Source: DASYKS01 sp035995205 (GTDB taxonomy: Bacteria > Acidobacteriota > Thermoanaerobaculia > Multivoradales > UBA5704). Taken from it: a stretch of 64,000 bases of DNA. Positions within the stretch are counted from its first letter, which is position 1. Every line of letters starts with the position of its first letter. A model generated the notes under the pieces. That model did not search any database, was not told the origin of the DNA, and saw only the letters and a program-made list of their open reading frames with translations. Positions 1 to 11,724 of this stretch are shown piece by piece. Both the position numbers and the translations under genes were made by a program. Location: the NCBI GenBank assembly GCA_035995205.1, contig DASYKS010000017.1, positions 1 through 64,000 of the forward strand. Reading direction: 5' to 3'.

Positions 1-119
1 CAGACAGATCGTATCCAGTTGCGGCACAGAGTACAACAGTTGACCCATTTAGCGCCTTAGACGGCTGGGTTTTGTTGGGTAGAAGCGGTTCCCTGATATC
101 TCGTGCCACAGTGCCGCGC

Positions 120-165
120 CTGATTCGTAATCAGCAGGTCGCCGGTTCAATCCCGGCCGTCGGCA
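120..165 (+). other. 3' half of a tRNA-Thr(CGU) gene, probable attachment-site remnant
   Basis: An anticodon loop TTCGTAA (anticodon CGT, 126-128), a T arm with stem GCCGG/CCGGC around loop TTCAATC, and a 3' acceptor strand CGTCGGC with discriminator A165 are all present. No matching 5' acceptor strand (GCCGACG expected near 93) or D arm lies upstream. The first anticodon-stem pair is also broken, so tRNA-like sequence begins at about 120. A fragment running from the anticodon stem to the 3' end is what remains at the far end of an element integrated into a tRNA gene. Bases 1-119 would then be the end of that element, which lies outside the window. Confidence 0.6.
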
Positions 166-1483
166 CGATCGGCGCGGTCCCAGCGCCTACGCACCGCGGT
201 CCGCCGCTCGGCTGCGGTGGTGTCAGTCTTGCAGCAAAGGCGTTGGGCGTTCCGCGGATCTCGTCGAGGCGCTCGTTCCACCGCACGACCTCCTCGAACG
301 GGATGTCGTTGCGCCGCTTGGTGAAGCTGATCAGGTTGTCGATCTCGGCCAGCGTCTTGCGGGCGGTGATGCCGCCCTTGCCCTGCTCCAGGAAGGCGAC
401 GATGGCATCCTTCTCGTCGGCGTTGTTGAGCGACACCACGGCCGGGCTCCAGGCATAGGCGAGGTTCACGGCGTCGGTGTCGGGCACGTGGCCCTGCGCC
501 ACCATGAGCTCCAGGAAGTCGAAGATGTGGAAGACGTTGTAGATCGTCGTCGTGTACTGGACATCGTAGATGATGCGGGTGTCCTTCAGGGGATAGGGGT
601 TGGCGGCCGAGTACTTCATCGGGTTGGCGAAGGTCTTGACGAGCTCGAGGTTGCGGAAGAACTCGTCGTGCAGGAACCCTGTGCGCTGGTACTCGCCCAC
701 AGCGCCGAACCCGTCGCAGGAGATCGACAGCTTCACCAGCCGGAAACCCTTCCACAGGTCGACGAACTGCACGCCGTGGTGGGCCATTGCCGAGAGGTTC
801 GTGCTGTAGAAAACCGCGATCTCTTCCTTCCTGCCGCTCTCGTGGAGCCAAGTGAGGAGCCGGAAGTGCTCCGGCATGAGCAGCGGCTCGCCGCCAGCGA
901 AGTAGATCGATTTGACGCCGCTCAAGTACGGGATCAGCTGCTCCACCGTGTTCTCGGGCAGCCGGATCAGCTTCTGCTGCGGCGCCTGCTCGGTCTCGGG
1001 CCCCACCATCCGCAACTCGTCCTCGTACCACTTGGAGGAGTAGCGATGGTTGCACATCCGGCACTTCTGGTTGCACAGGTTGGAGAACCGGATGTCGAGG
1101 AACTGGATGTCGACGGAGAGCGTGCCGTCGGGCTCGGGAAGCCCGAAGTCGTATTCCGGCTTCTTGATGAGCTGCCCGGCCTCGCGGCTCGCCTCTTCGT
1201 CGACCGGCAGCAGCCGCGGGCTGACCTCGCCGCGGTCCTCCCGCTCGTAGCACACCTCGCAGACCCGGTTGTGCGCTCCCGCCAGCATGTCGCGGCGGAG
1301 CTGCCGCATCGGCTCCGAGTTCCAGACCTCCTCGACCGAGTGGTCCCTGAGGCTCAGCTTCTCGGGGAAGAACCCCGCGATGCAGCACGGCCTGACCTCG
1401 CCGTCCGCTTCGGCGTAGAGGTGTACGAAGGGCCGATCGCAGAGCGTGTTCGATCGCTTGATCTCGGGGCTGGGGGGAGACAT
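131..1483 (-). CDS. Radical SAM protein with N-terminal SPASM/twitch-like cysteine domain
   Basis: The 450-residue protein carries the radical SAM motif CxxxCxxC (C137, C141, C144), which binds the 4Fe-4S cluster that cleaves S-adenosylmethionine. The N-terminal part has further cysteines (C15, C33-C34, C75, C78) in a context like the auxiliary-cluster (SPASM/twitch) domain, here placed before the radical SAM barrel as in twitch-domain radical SAM proteins. The substrate is unknown, and no precursor peptide or partner is adjacent. The last codons run antisense through the tRNA-Thr remnant, giving the tail PTAGIEPATC that is typical of antisense tRNA translation. The natural C-terminus may therefore have been altered. 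The ATG at 1483 gives a start just before the first Cys domain. Confidence 0.85.
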   Translation of the reverse strand: MSPPSPEIKRSNTLCDRPFVHLYAEADGEVRPCCIAGFFPEKLSLRDHSVEEVWNSEPMRQLRRDMLAGAHNRVCEVCYEREDRGEVSPRLLPVDEEASREAGQLIKKPEYDFGLPEPDGTLSVDIQFLDIRFSNLCNQKCRMCNHRYSSKWYEDELRMVGPETEQAPQQKLIRLPENTVEQLIPYLSGVKSIYFAGGEPLLMPEHFRLLTWLHESGRKEEIAVFYSTNLSAMAHHGVQFVDLWKGFRLVKLSISCDGFGAVGEYQRTGFLHDEFFRNLELVKTFANPMKYSAANPYPLKDTRIIYDVQYTTTIYNVFHIFDFLELMVAQGHVPDTDAVNLAYAWSPAVVSLNNADEKDAIVAFLEQGKGGITARKTLAEIDNLISFTKRRNDIPFEEVVRWNERLDEIRGTPNAFAARLTPPQPSGGPRCVGAGTAPIVPTAGIEPATC

Positions 1484-1571
1484 GGCGTGCGCGCCTGTGC
1501 CTGAAGTCTAACAGTATGGAATGAAGATGTAGGCACGGCTCGCCGGGTAGCGGCTCAGTATGGTGTGATCG

Positions 1572-2864
1572 GTGGCCATGACGGCCACCGACACCCACCG
1601 CACAATCGAGGCGGTCTTCCGAATCGAATCCCCGAAGCTGATCGCCGGCCTCGCGCGGATCGTGCGCGATGTCGGCATCGCCGAAGATCTCGCCCAGGAT
1701 GCCCTGGTCGCGGCACTTGAACAATGGCCGAAATCAGGAGTTCCGCAAAAGCCGGGAGCGTGGCTGATGGCCGCGGGGAAGTTTCGCGCCATCGACCGGC
1801 TGCGAAGCCAAAAGCTCCACGAACGCAAGCACGAAGAGCTGGGGCGCGATCTAGACGCCGAAGTTGAGGGGGCCGCCGCGGCGCTGGAGGCGAACCTCGA
1901 CGACCCGATCGGCGACGACCTGCTGCGGCTCGTCTTCATCGCCTGCCATCCGATCCTTTCGCGCGAGGCCCGCGTGGCCCTCACTCTCCGCCTGCTCGGC
2001 GGGCTGTCGACCGATGAGATTGCCCGGGCGTTCCTGGTGCCGGAACCGACCATCGCGCAGCGCATCGTCCGCGCCAAGCGCACCCTCTCCGAGGCGCGCG
2101 TTCCCTTCGAGGTGCCGCGCGGCGCCGAGCTGGCCGAGCGGCTGTCCTCCGTGCTCGAAGTGATCTACCTCGTGTTCAACGAGGGGTATTCGGCCACCGC
2201 GGGCGACGATTGGATGCGGCCGCAGCTTTGCGAGGAGGCGCTGCGCCTTGGCCGCATCCTGGCCGAGTTGGTGCCTACTGAGCCGGAGGTCCACGGCCTC
2301 GTGGCGCTGATGGAGATCCAGGCCTCGCGCACCCGGTCGCGGACCGGTCCCGGCGGCGAGCCGATCCTTCTGCTCGACCAGGACCGCTCGCGCTGGGATC
2401 AGCTGCTGATCCGCCGCGGCCTTTCGGCGCTCACCCGGGCGGAGTTGCGAGCCCGGGCGCTCGGGATCCCCGACGGGCCGTACGCGCTCCAGGCCGCCAT
2501 CGCCGCCTGCCATGCGCGGGCGCGCACCGCGTCGGAGACCGATTGGGCGCGAATCACGAGCCTCTACGACGCGCTCCGGGAGCGCGTCCCCTCGCCGGTG
2601 GTCGAGCTGAATCGGGCGGTCGCCGTGGGAATGGCCTTCGGCCCCGCCGCGGGACTCGCGCTGGTCGAGCCGCTTACCTCGGAGCCCTCGCTGCGCGGCT
2701 ATCACCTGCTGCCCAGCGTGCGTGGCGATCTGCTCGCCAAGCTCGGCCGTTTGCCGGAGGCCCAAGTCGAGTTCGAGCGTGCGGCGTCGCTCGCGAAGAA
2801 CGGCCGGGAGCGCGAGCTGCTGATCGAACGCGCCGCCCGGTGCGCGGAAGGGAGCCGATCGTGA
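1572..2864 (+). CDS. ECF RNA polymerase sigma factor with C-terminal TPR-like extension (ECF42 type, DUF6596)
   Basis: The N-terminal 170 residues hold sigma-70 region 2 (VGIAEDLAQDALVAAL) and a region 4 helix-turn-helix (LSTDEIARAFLVPEPTIAQR). A long helical extension follows, containing the motif DGPYALQAAIAA near residue 300 that marks the ECF42 class. In that family the extension replaces an anti-sigma factor as the regulatory element, and the gene is usually linked to small DGPF/YCII-like proteins. None is seen here. Instead the stop overlaps the GTG of a CoA-transferase by 4 bp, so the two are probably co-translated. The start is either ATG 1572 or ATG 1578. Confidence 0.9.
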   Translation: MAMTATDTHRTIEAVFRIESPKLIAGLARIVRDVGIAEDLAQDALVAALEQWPKSGVPQKPGAWLMAAGKFRAIDRLRSQKLHERKHEELGRDLDAEVEGAAAALEANLDDPIGDDLLRLVFIACHPILSREARVALTLRLLGGLSTDEIARAFLVPEPTIAQRIVRAKRTLSEARVPFEVPRGAELAERLSSVLEVIYLVFNEGYSATAGDDWMRPQLCEEALRLGRILAELVPTEPEVHGLVALMEIQASRTRSRTGPGGEPILLLDQDRSRWDQLLIRRGLSALTRAELRARALGIPDGPYALQAAIAACHARARTASETDWARITSLYDALRERVPSPVVELNRAVAVGMAFGPAAGLALVEPLTSEPSLRGYHLLPSVRGDLLAKLGRLPEAQVEFERAASLAKNGRERELLIERAARCAEGSRS

Positions 2865-4099
2865 GCGCCGCCGAAGGTTCGACTCCTCCGACGGCTCCCC
2901 CTTCCGCGCCCCGGCCGCTCGACGGCATTCGCGTGCTCGAAATGGGTCAGCTGATGGCCGGACCGTTCGCGGGCACGGTGCTCGCCTACTTCGGGGCCGA
3001 GGTGATCAAGATCGAGCCGCCGGGCGAGGGCGATCCGATCCGCACCTGGCGCGTACTGGATCAGGGCACCTCGCTCTGGTGGTACTCGCTCGGCCGCAAC
3101 AAGAAATGCGTGACGATCGATCTGCGCCACGAAGAGGGGCGCGCCCTGGCTCGGCGTCTTGTGCAGGACACGGACGTCCTGATCGAAAACTTCAAACCCG
3201 GTACGCTCGAAAAGTGGGGTCTCGCACCCGACGAGCTTCGCCGCACCCACCCGCAACTGCTGATCGCGCGGGTCTCAGGCTACGGCCAGACCGGTCCGTA
3301 TTCGCAATTTCCCGGCTACGCCTCGGTCTGCGAAGGAGTGGGCGGCTTGCGCTACGTCAATGGTCTGCCCGGCGAGGTTCCCATGAGGCCGAACCTCTCG
3401 CTTGGCGACACGCTCGCCGGGCTTCACGCCGCTCTCGGCATCGCCCTCGCGCTGCTCGACCGCGAACGGCGGAAACCGGCGACGGGGCAGACCGTGGACG
3501 TGGCGATCACAGAGTCGGTTTTCAACTGCCTCGAAGCCGTGGTGCCGGAGTTCGACCGCTTCGGCCTGATCCGCGCCCCCTCCGGCTCGACGATCACGGG
3601 GATCGTGCCGAGCAACGCCTACCCGACGAGCGACGGCCGGCACGTGATCCTGGGCGCGAACGGCGAATCGAACTACCGGCGCCTGATGCGCGCGATGGGC
3701 CGTGACGATCTCGCCCTCGATTCAAGGCTCCAGACCAACGCCGGAAGAGTCACGCATCAGGCGGAGGTGGATGGCGCGATCGGCGAATGGACGAAGCGCC
3801 ATACTGCCGACGAGGTGATCGCCACGATGCGTCAGGCCGACGTGCCCGCCGGTTCGATCTACAGCGTGGCCGACATGTTCGCCGACCCGCAATACCTCGC
3901 CCGCGACCTGTTTGAAACGGTCGAAACCCCCACCGGGCGGCTCAAGATTCCGGCGATTTGCCCCAAGCTCGGCGACACCCCCGGCCGCACCGAATGGGCC
4001 GGCCCGGCTCTCGGCGCCCACAACTGCGAAATCCTTGGGGGTCGGTTGGGGCTGAGCGATGATGATCTCGCGGACTTGGCGGCGCGCGGGGTGATTTAG
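2861..4099 (+). CDS. Class III CoA-transferase (CaiB/BaiF family)
   Basis: This 412-residue enzyme should move CoA between carboxylic acids through aspartyl-anhydride/thioester intermediates. The N-terminus LDGIRVLEMGQLMAGPFAG and the catalytic context LGDTLAGLHAALG, whose Asp183 corresponds to the catalytic aspartate of formyl-CoA transferase, are both clear. The reading frame is open much further upstream, but that part lies antiparallel in frame terms to the sigma gene. GTG 2861 overlaps the sigma stop as GTGA and gives the normal family length of about 400 residues. The substrate cannot be told from sequence. Its stop overlaps the convergent downstream gene by 4 bp. Confidence 0.9.
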   Translation: MSAAEGSTPPTAPPSAPRPLDGIRVLEMGQLMAGPFAGTVLAYFGAEVIKIEPPGEGDPIRTWRVLDQGTSLWWYSLGRNKKCVTIDLRHEEGRALARRLVQDTDVLIENFKPGTLEKWGLAPDELRRTHPQLLIARVSGYGQTGPYSQFPGYASVCEGVGGLRYVNGLPGEVPMRPNLSLGDTLAGLHAALGIALALLDRERRKPATGQTVDVAITESVFNCLEAVVPEFDRFGLIRAPSGSTITGIVPSNAYPTSDGRHVILGANGESNYRRLMRAMGRDDLALDSRLQTNAGRVTHQAEVDGAIGEWTKRHTADEVIATMRQADVPAGSIYSVADMFADPQYLARDLFETVETPTGRLKIPAICPKLGDTPGRTEWAGPALGAHNCEILGGRLGLSDDDLADLAARGVI

Positions 4100-4995
4100 T
4101 CCAACACGATCCGCGTATCCCGCCCCGAGACCTTCCAGGCGCCGTCCTCCTGGATCAGGAAGATCCGGCCGCGGAACTTGTCGCCGTCGAAGCTCTTGCC
4201 CTCGATGTCCAGCGCGGCGCGGGTGTTCTTGAGCAGGCCGCCCGTGATCGTCGCGGTCTGGAATTCGAGACCCCGGGTCATTTTTGAAAGCTCGTCCCAA
4301 ATTTCGGCCTTTACCTGCTCGGCGATCTCTTCCGCCTTCGCCTTGGTGACCACCTTCTGCAGGGCCGTCGAGTCCTTCTTCGCCATCGCCTTCATGTAGG
4401 CCTGGTAGACCTTGCCGGGCTCGCCTCCCCCTTTGGGCAACGGGGTGCCCGAGAGCGAACCGGCGAGCAGATCGACCGCGAACGGCAGGTCGAATTCGTA
4501 GGTCTTGTCGAAGAAGGAATCGGGCTTCTCGGTGTAGTAGCGCCCTTCCACCCGCTGGTCGTCGTTGCGCGTAAAGGTGAGCTTGCCTTGCCCGCCGAAG
4601 CTGAATCCATCGCTCGGCTCGATCGACCGCCAGCTGCCATCGGCGCGCACGCCATCCGCCTGCAGGGTAAGCGTCACATGGGCGCCCTTCTGGGTTTCGA
4701 TCGCCGCCTCGACCGCCGCCACCGGATCGAATTCCTGATCCGCCGCCGCGCAATCTATGGGTACGCTCGACAGCACGACCATCCGCCGCGCGGTCCCTCG
4801 CTCGTCGGGCGACGCGACTCGAAATCCGCAGGTGTAGCTGAACGTCGAGGTGATCTTGTCCAACCGGAAATGCGGCCCCTTCGGGGCGGCGCTCGGTTTC
4901 GGCGCGGGCTTTGGCTTGGCCGCGAAACCGGCTAGGGGGAAGAGGAGGATCGAACCTGCGATGCAAAAGGCGCCAAGGGTGCGGGAGGTCGGCAT
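4096..4995 (-). CDS. Secreted hypothetical protein
   Basis: The 299-residue product begins with a classic signal peptide (MPTSRTLGAFCIAGSILLFPLAGFAA) followed by a Lys/Pro/Ala-rich linker. The mature part is predicted to be soluble and periplasmic or extracellular. No catalytic motif is recognised. The C-terminal third, with its GRIFLIQEDGAWKVSGRD ending, resembles the small alpha/beta accessory folds (NTF2/DUF4440-like) found at the ends of secreted bacterial proteins, but this is only an impression. It converges on the CoA-transferase gene, overlapping it by 4 bp. Confidence 0.7.
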   Translation of the reverse strand: MPTSRTLGAFCIAGSILLFPLAGFAAKPKPAPKPSAAPKGPHFRLDKITSTFSYTCGFRVASPDERGTARRMVVLSSVPIDCAAADQEFDPVAAVEAAIETQKGAHVTLTLQADGVRADGSWRSIEPSDGFSFGGQGKLTFTRNDDQRVEGRYYTEKPDSFFDKTYEFDLPFAVDLLAGSLSGTPLPKGGGEPGKVYQAYMKAMAKKDSTALQKVVTKAKAEEIAEQVKAEIWDELSKMTRGLEFQTATITGGLLKNTRAALDIEGKSFDGDKFRGRIFLIQEDGAWKVSGRDTRIVLD

Positions 4996-5055
4996 TGGGG
5001 ACTCCTCGTGCGAACGTATGGATGTTTGCGGCTCGCAGGGCCGCGACGCGCGATT

Positions 5056-5763
5056 TTAACCCTGCTCGGCCGGGTGAGAATCGAGCGCTTGCCGAAAGCG
5101 GCGGATCGTCGGGCCGACCAGCGGCCGATAGAGGTAACGCAGGAAGATTCCCGGTACGCCGCGGCCGCGTTCTTCGAGGTCGACCCGTGCCCGCGGATGA
5201 TCCATGAAGCGAAACGCGGCCGGACGAAACCGTCGATCGTCGCGCCAGAAGCCGATCACGGAAAGGTGCTTTACGTTCTTGTAGCCGTAGTGCGCCGGAG
5301 CGACCAGGCGGAGCGGAGCGCCGTGCTCGATCGATAGGGGCTTGCCGTCGAGCGTGTCGGCGAGCAGGACCCTCGGTGCGAGCAGGTCTTCGAGCGGCAG
5401 GCTCGAAGCCGCGCCGTCCTGGCCGCGCAGGATGATGAACGTGCTTGCCGGCTCCGGGCGCGACCGAGGGAGCACGATCCGTTCGAAGAAGTCGGCGAAG
5501 CGAAACCCGCTCCATCGAAGCGCGCAACGGCTCCAGGTGGTCACGCAATGGAAGTCGGAGGTCTGTTCGACGCGGGGCAACTCGCGCAGCTCATCCTCGG
5601 CGACCACAATCTCCGTTTCGACGTCCCCTTGGATCGTAAGAGCGATCCGCCGAGGCTCACGCGGAAATCGATGCGCGAATTGGCTCAGGCCGAACCGCGG
5701 AAACTCTTCGATCGCTCGCTGTCCCGGCGGCAGGCCTGTTGGTTCGCTCAATGCTCTCTCCAT
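5056..5763 (-). CDS. Sulfite-oxidase-family molybdopterin-dependent oxidoreductase
   Basis: This 235-residue protein matches the single-domain molybdopterin-binding fold of sulfite oxidase/MsrP relatives. The molybdenum-ligating cysteine is C73 in FHCVTTWSR, and the conserved GYKNVKHLSVIGFW stretch comes later. It lacks an obvious signal peptide and any dimerisation or cytochrome domain, so it is a minimal cytosolic-type member with an unknown electron partner. The frame is open to 6345, but ATG 5761-5763 begins the homologous region and avoids overlap with the secreted-protein gene on the other strand. moeA at 46.3-47.5 kb could supply cofactor. Confidence 0.85.
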   Translation of the reverse strand: MERALSEPTGLPPGQRAIEEFPRFGLSQFAHRFPREPRRIALTIQGDVETEIVVAEDELRELPRVEQTSDFHCVTTWSRCALRWSGFRFADFFERIVLPRSRPEPASTFIILRGQDGAASSLPLEDLLAPRVLLADTLDGKPLSIEHGAPLRLVAPAHYGYKNVKHLSVIGFWRDDRRFRPAAFRFMDHPRARVDLEERGRGVPGIFLRYLYRPLVGPTIRRFRQALDSHPAEQG

Positions 5764-5847
5764 TCCCGTGACGGAGTTTTTCCGGTTCCTCCGCTGAGAG
5801 CAAGTGAGGCCGGGATTGGTCCTGGCCTCGACAAGGAGAATCGGATC

Positions 5848-6282
5848 ATGCGTGGAACTCTCAAGGCTCTCTCTTTCACCCTGGTTCTGGTCGGCGGAGC
5901 CGCTCTGGCCGCGCGCCCGGCGCAGGCCGTGAACTACTGGCCGACCGCCAGCCCGTACGCCTGCACCTGGTCGAAACCGAATGCCACGAATCCCAACATC
6001 ATCGACCATGGGGTCTCGACGATCAAGTTCGTCAACATGGTTGGCGCGGGTCCGTACGGCGCCGAGTACCAGCGCGCCGGGCGGCTCCAGACGACCTATC
6101 CGGGCGGCGCGGTGAGCGACGTCGGCGTCAACCTCTGGTGGGATTTCATGACGGGGGAGAACGTTTTCTACCCGCTCCTGACCGACACCGGGATTCAGTG
6201 CCGGCTGCGGACTTCGAACCTCGGCCACACCCTGGTGATCGACCTCTGCAACAACGGCGCGGTCCAGAACTGCACTCAGTAG
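5848..6282 (+). CDS. Secreted hypothetical protein
   Basis: The 144-residue product has a signal peptide (MRGTLKALSFTLVLVGGAALAARPAQA) and a mature domain rich in aromatic and Asn residues with four Cys (two near the end, DLCNNGAVQNCTQ). The ATG at 5848 is preceded by AAGGAG at a good distance, which sets the start; the open frame further upstream is antisense to the oxidoreductase gene. No family is recognised. It is convergent with the kinase gene, with a strong hairpin between them. Confidence 0.7.
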   Translation: MRGTLKALSFTLVLVGGAALAARPAQAVNYWPTASPYACTWSKPNATNPNIIDHGVSTIKFVNMVGAGPYGAEYQRAGRLQTTYPGGAVSDVGVNLWWDFMTGENVFYPLLTDTGIQCRLRTSNLGHTLVIDLCNNGAVQNCTQ

Positions 6283-6300
6283 GACCGAGCCCAGAGCGTA

Positions 6301-6324
6301 GGGGCGGACCTGCGTGTCCGCCCC
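6301..6324. terminator. GGGGCGGAC/GTCCGCCCC hairpin between convergent genes
   Basis: A perfect 9-bp stem (6301-6309 with 6316-6324) encloses a 6-nt loop. It lies between the stops of the secreted-protein gene and the convergent kinase gene. No T-run follows on either strand, so it is either a weak bidirectional terminator or a copy of a dispersed GC-rich palindromic repeat. Confidence 0.45.
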
Positions 6325-6341
6325 CGCGAGTCCGCCCTCTC

Positions 6342-9115
<2,774 letters not shown>

Positions 9116-9119
<4 letters not shown>

Positions 9120-9736
9120 GCGGGAAGCCTCGCGCCGGCCTCCGCCAGCTCCGTCTTGAGCCACGCCCGCGCCGCACGCCAATCGCGGGTCACGGTCGCC
9201 TCCGACACTTCGAGCACCGCGGCCGTCTCGTCGAGCGTCATGCCACCGAAGAAACGCAGCTCCACGATCCGCGCCTGCCGCGCGTCGAGGGCGGTCAGCC
9301 GTTCGAGCGCGGCGTCGAGCGCCAGCACGTCCGCGGCCTCCCCGCCGCCGCCCGGCTCGGCGACCCGGTCGAGCTCGCCCGGTTCCAGATCCGCGCGCAG
9401 TCCCTTAGGCGGTCGGCGCCCGGCCTGTGCGCGCCGCGCGCCGTCCACCAGAACCCGCCGCATCGTCTGCGTGGCGATCGCGAAAAAGTGGTTCCGGTCG
9501 TGGATCTCGAGCGGCCGCCGGCCGAACAGGCGAAGGTAGACCTCGTGGACCAGCTCGGTGGTCTGAAACGTCAGCCCGGGCGACTCCCGCCGCATCTGCC
9601 GCGACGCGAGACGCTTCATCTCGGCATAGATGAGAGGCAGCAGCTCATCGAGCGCCCGCGCGTCCCCCGCTCGCCACTGATCGAACAGTTGGGAGATCGC
9701 TTCCGCGGGGGGTGTCTGGCTCTCTAGGTCGGCCAT
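9116..9736 (-). CDS. ECF RNA polymerase sigma factor (TIGR02999-type), kinase-linked
   Basis: This 206-residue sigma factor has region 2 with PLIYAEMKRLASRQMRRE and TTELVHEVYLRLFG, and a region 4 helix-turn-helix (TLDETAAVLEVSEATVTRDW). Sequence and gene order match the sigma-70 family that lacks anti-sigma factors and is linked to Ser/Thr kinases in Acidobacteriota and Planctomycetota. It starts the operon, and its stop overlaps the kinase start by 4 bp. Activation by kinase phosphorylation, as shown for other kinase-linked ECF factors, is a reasonable inference. The divergent intergenic region to 9924 holds a 12-bp perfect inverted repeat. Confidence 0.93.
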
Positions 9737-9789
9737 CGATCCGGACTTCGTGCGAGGTCGGGCCGATTCTGACAGATCGAGGCGATCGA

Positions 9790-9828
9790 GGGAGGAGTGA
9801 GCCTTCTTGTCGGCTCCTCACTCCTCCC
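9790..9828. repeat. 12-bp perfect inverted repeat between divergent genes
   Basis: GGGAGGAGTGAG (9790-9801) pairs with CTCACTCCTCCC (9817-9828) across a 15-nt loop. It sits between the divergent sigma-factor and serine-hydrolase genes. The right arm continues into an 18-bp stretch (9817-9834) identical to 12333-12350, the end of the ABC permease gene. It could be an operator, an attenuator for the hydrolase transcript, or debris of a decayed gene. Confidence 0.5.
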
Positions 9829-9923
9829 AGCGGAGCCGGCTCCAGATAACTTCCAAGGTCACGCCCGCGTAAGATACGGGCGCGTCCGTTTTTTTCGACC
9901 AATGTGAATCCTGGAGGTCTTGC

Positions 9924-11648
9924 ATGTCAATCCCGTCCCCCTCCGGCCCGCAGCCTTCGCGTGCCGTCGCCGCCCTTTCGCTCGCCGCCGCCCTCTGCGT
10001 TTCCTCCCTGCTGCCGGCGGCCCTCTCGGCAGCCGCGCCTGCCAGCCCCTCCAATTCCGAGCTGGCGGCCTATGCCGACGCGCTCTTGGCCAAGAACTAC
10101 CCGGCCGACGCGCCGGGGGCCGCGGCGCTCATCGTGCGCGACGGCCAGGTCGTTCTGCGCAAGGGGTATGGCCTCGCCAACGTCGAGCTCGGCGTGCCGA
10201 ATACGCCGGAGTCGGTCTTCGAGCTCGGCTCGGTGACCAAGCAGTTCACCTCCGCCGCGATCCTGATGCTGGCCGAGCAGGGGAAGCTGCGGCTCGACGA
10301 CGAGCTCCAGACCTACCTTCCCGACTATCCGAAACACGACGCGAAGATCACTATCGAGCAGCTCCTCACCCACACGGCCGGCGTGCCCAACTACACCGAC
10401 CTTCCGGAGTGGATGCCGCGGGTGCGCGAGGAGATGCCGCTCGCCACGCTGATCGCGTTGTTCAAGGACAAGCCGCTCGACTTTCCGCCGGGCTCCAAGT
10501 GGTCGTACAGCAATTCGGGCTACGTCCTGCTCGGCGCGGTGATCGAGAAGGTCTCGGGGAAAAGCTACGAGCGCTTCGTCGAGGACGAGATCTTCCAGAA
10601 GCTCGGCATGAAGTCGAGCCGCTACGGCAGCCCCTCCGAGGTGATTCCCCATCGCTCCTACGGCTACGACCGGGGAGACGACGGCTACAGAAACGCCGAA
10701 TATCTCAGCATGACCCAGCCCTACGCCGCCGGTTCCCTGATGTCCACGGTCGACGACCTGGCGCTCTGGGACCGCGCGCTCTCTTCCGAGACGCTGCTCA
10801 AGCGTTCGTCGATCGAGCGTCTGTTCATGCCGGCGAAGACCTCTAACGGTATCAACAGCCGCTACGGCCTGGGTTGGGGAGTGCAGTCGCTCGCCGGGCG
10901 AACGATCGAAGCCCATGGCGGCGGCATCTTCGGCTTCGTCACGGTCGATCTGCGGGTGCCGGAAGAGAAGCTGTTCCTCACCATCCTGTCGAACAACCCG
11001 GGAGCCGACCAGGATCCGATCTCCCTCGGCCTCTCGATCGCGGCCAAAGCGCTCGGGCAGCCGTACGAGGGCCGGACGGCGATCACGCTTCCGGAGGCGA
11101 CCCTCTCCGACTACGTCGGCGTCTACCAGTTCGATGACACGGCGAAAAGGGTTATTACAACGGAGAGCGGCAAGCTCTTCTCGCAGCGCGCCGGTGGCCA
11201 GAAGTCCGAGATTTTGGCCGCCGCCAAGGACGTCCTCTTCTTCCCGGGGGGCCGCGGGGACATGACCTTCCTGCGTGGCAAGGATGGCAAGGTGGCGGGC
11301 GCTCACTTCGTCCCTCCCTTCGGGCCGGAGTCCAATGGCAAGAAGACCGACGAGCCGCTCCCCGCCGACCGGGCCGAGGTGAAGGTCGATCCGGCCCTGT
11401 TCGACGCCTTCGCCGGGGTCTACAACCTCTTCCCCGGCTTCGATCTGACAATCACCCGCGAGGGGGACAGGCTCTTCGCCCAGGCGACCGGCCAAGGGAA
11501 ACTGGAGCTGCACGCCGCCGCCGAGACGAAGTACTTTCCGCTCGAGGTCGATTCGGAGATCGAGTTCGTGCGCGGCGCGGAAGGAAAAGTCGACAGCCTA
11601 ATCCTCAACCAGGGCGGACAGGCGGTCACCGGCAAGAGGAAGCCGTAA
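9924..11648 (+). CDS. Secreted serine hydrolase, class C beta-lactamase/esterase family, with C-terminal DUF3471-like repeats
   Basis: The 574-residue precursor has an Ala-rich signal sequence (residues 9-40). The penicillin-binding-protein fold follows, with nucleophile motif S103-V-T-K106, Y195-S-N and a HGG motif near residue 330, so the catalytic machinery is complete. Two similar beta domains follow (DYVGVYQF and DAFAGVYNLF openings), as in many serine beta-lactamase-like esterases/peptidases of this type. It likely hydrolyses a small ester or peptide outside the cytoplasm; a true beta-lactamase role is not implied. The gene stands alone, upstream of vapBC. Confidence 0.9.
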   Translation: MSIPSPSGPQPSRAVAALSLAAALCVSSLLPAALSAAAPASPSNSELAAYADALLAKNYPADAPGAAALIVRDGQVVLRKGYGLANVELGVPNTPESVFELGSVTKQFTSAAILMLAEQGKLRLDDELQTYLPDYPKHDAKITIEQLLTHTAGVPNYTDLPEWMPRVREEMPLATLIALFKDKPLDFPPGSKWSYSNSGYVLLGAVIEKVSGKSYERFVEDEIFQKLGMKSSRYGSPSEVIPHRSYGYDRGDDGYRNAEYLSMTQPYAAGSLMSTVDDLALWDRALSSETLLKRSSIERLFMPAKTSNGINSRYGLGWGVQSLAGRTIEAHGGGIFGFVTVDLRVPEEKLFLTILSNNPGADQDPISLGLSIAAKALGQPYEGRTAITLPEATLSDYVGVYQFDDTAKRVITTESGKLFSQRAGGQKSEILAAAKDVLFFPGGRGDMTFLRGKDGKVAGAHFVPPFGPESNGKKTDEPLPADRAEVKVDPALFDAFAGVYNLFPGFDLTITREGDRLFAQATGQGKLELHAAAETKYFPLEVDSEIEFVRGAEGKVDSLILNQGGQAVTGKRKP

Positions 11649-11724
11649 GGCGATCAATTTGCGAATCTCTTCCAACTTGCCGCTTCGCCGGAAATATGTG
11701 TATGGTGAGGTGTATGGAGGAGTC

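Noticed and set aside
147..1724. 525-codon minus-strand frame over the radical SAM gene
   Set aside because: Out-of-frame shadow; the CxxxCxxC motif is in the other frame.
2543..2860. Upstream extension of the CoA-transferase frame
   Set aside because: It overlaps the sigma-factor gene, encodes low-complexity Arg/Gly sequence, and GTG 2861 gives the family's normal start.
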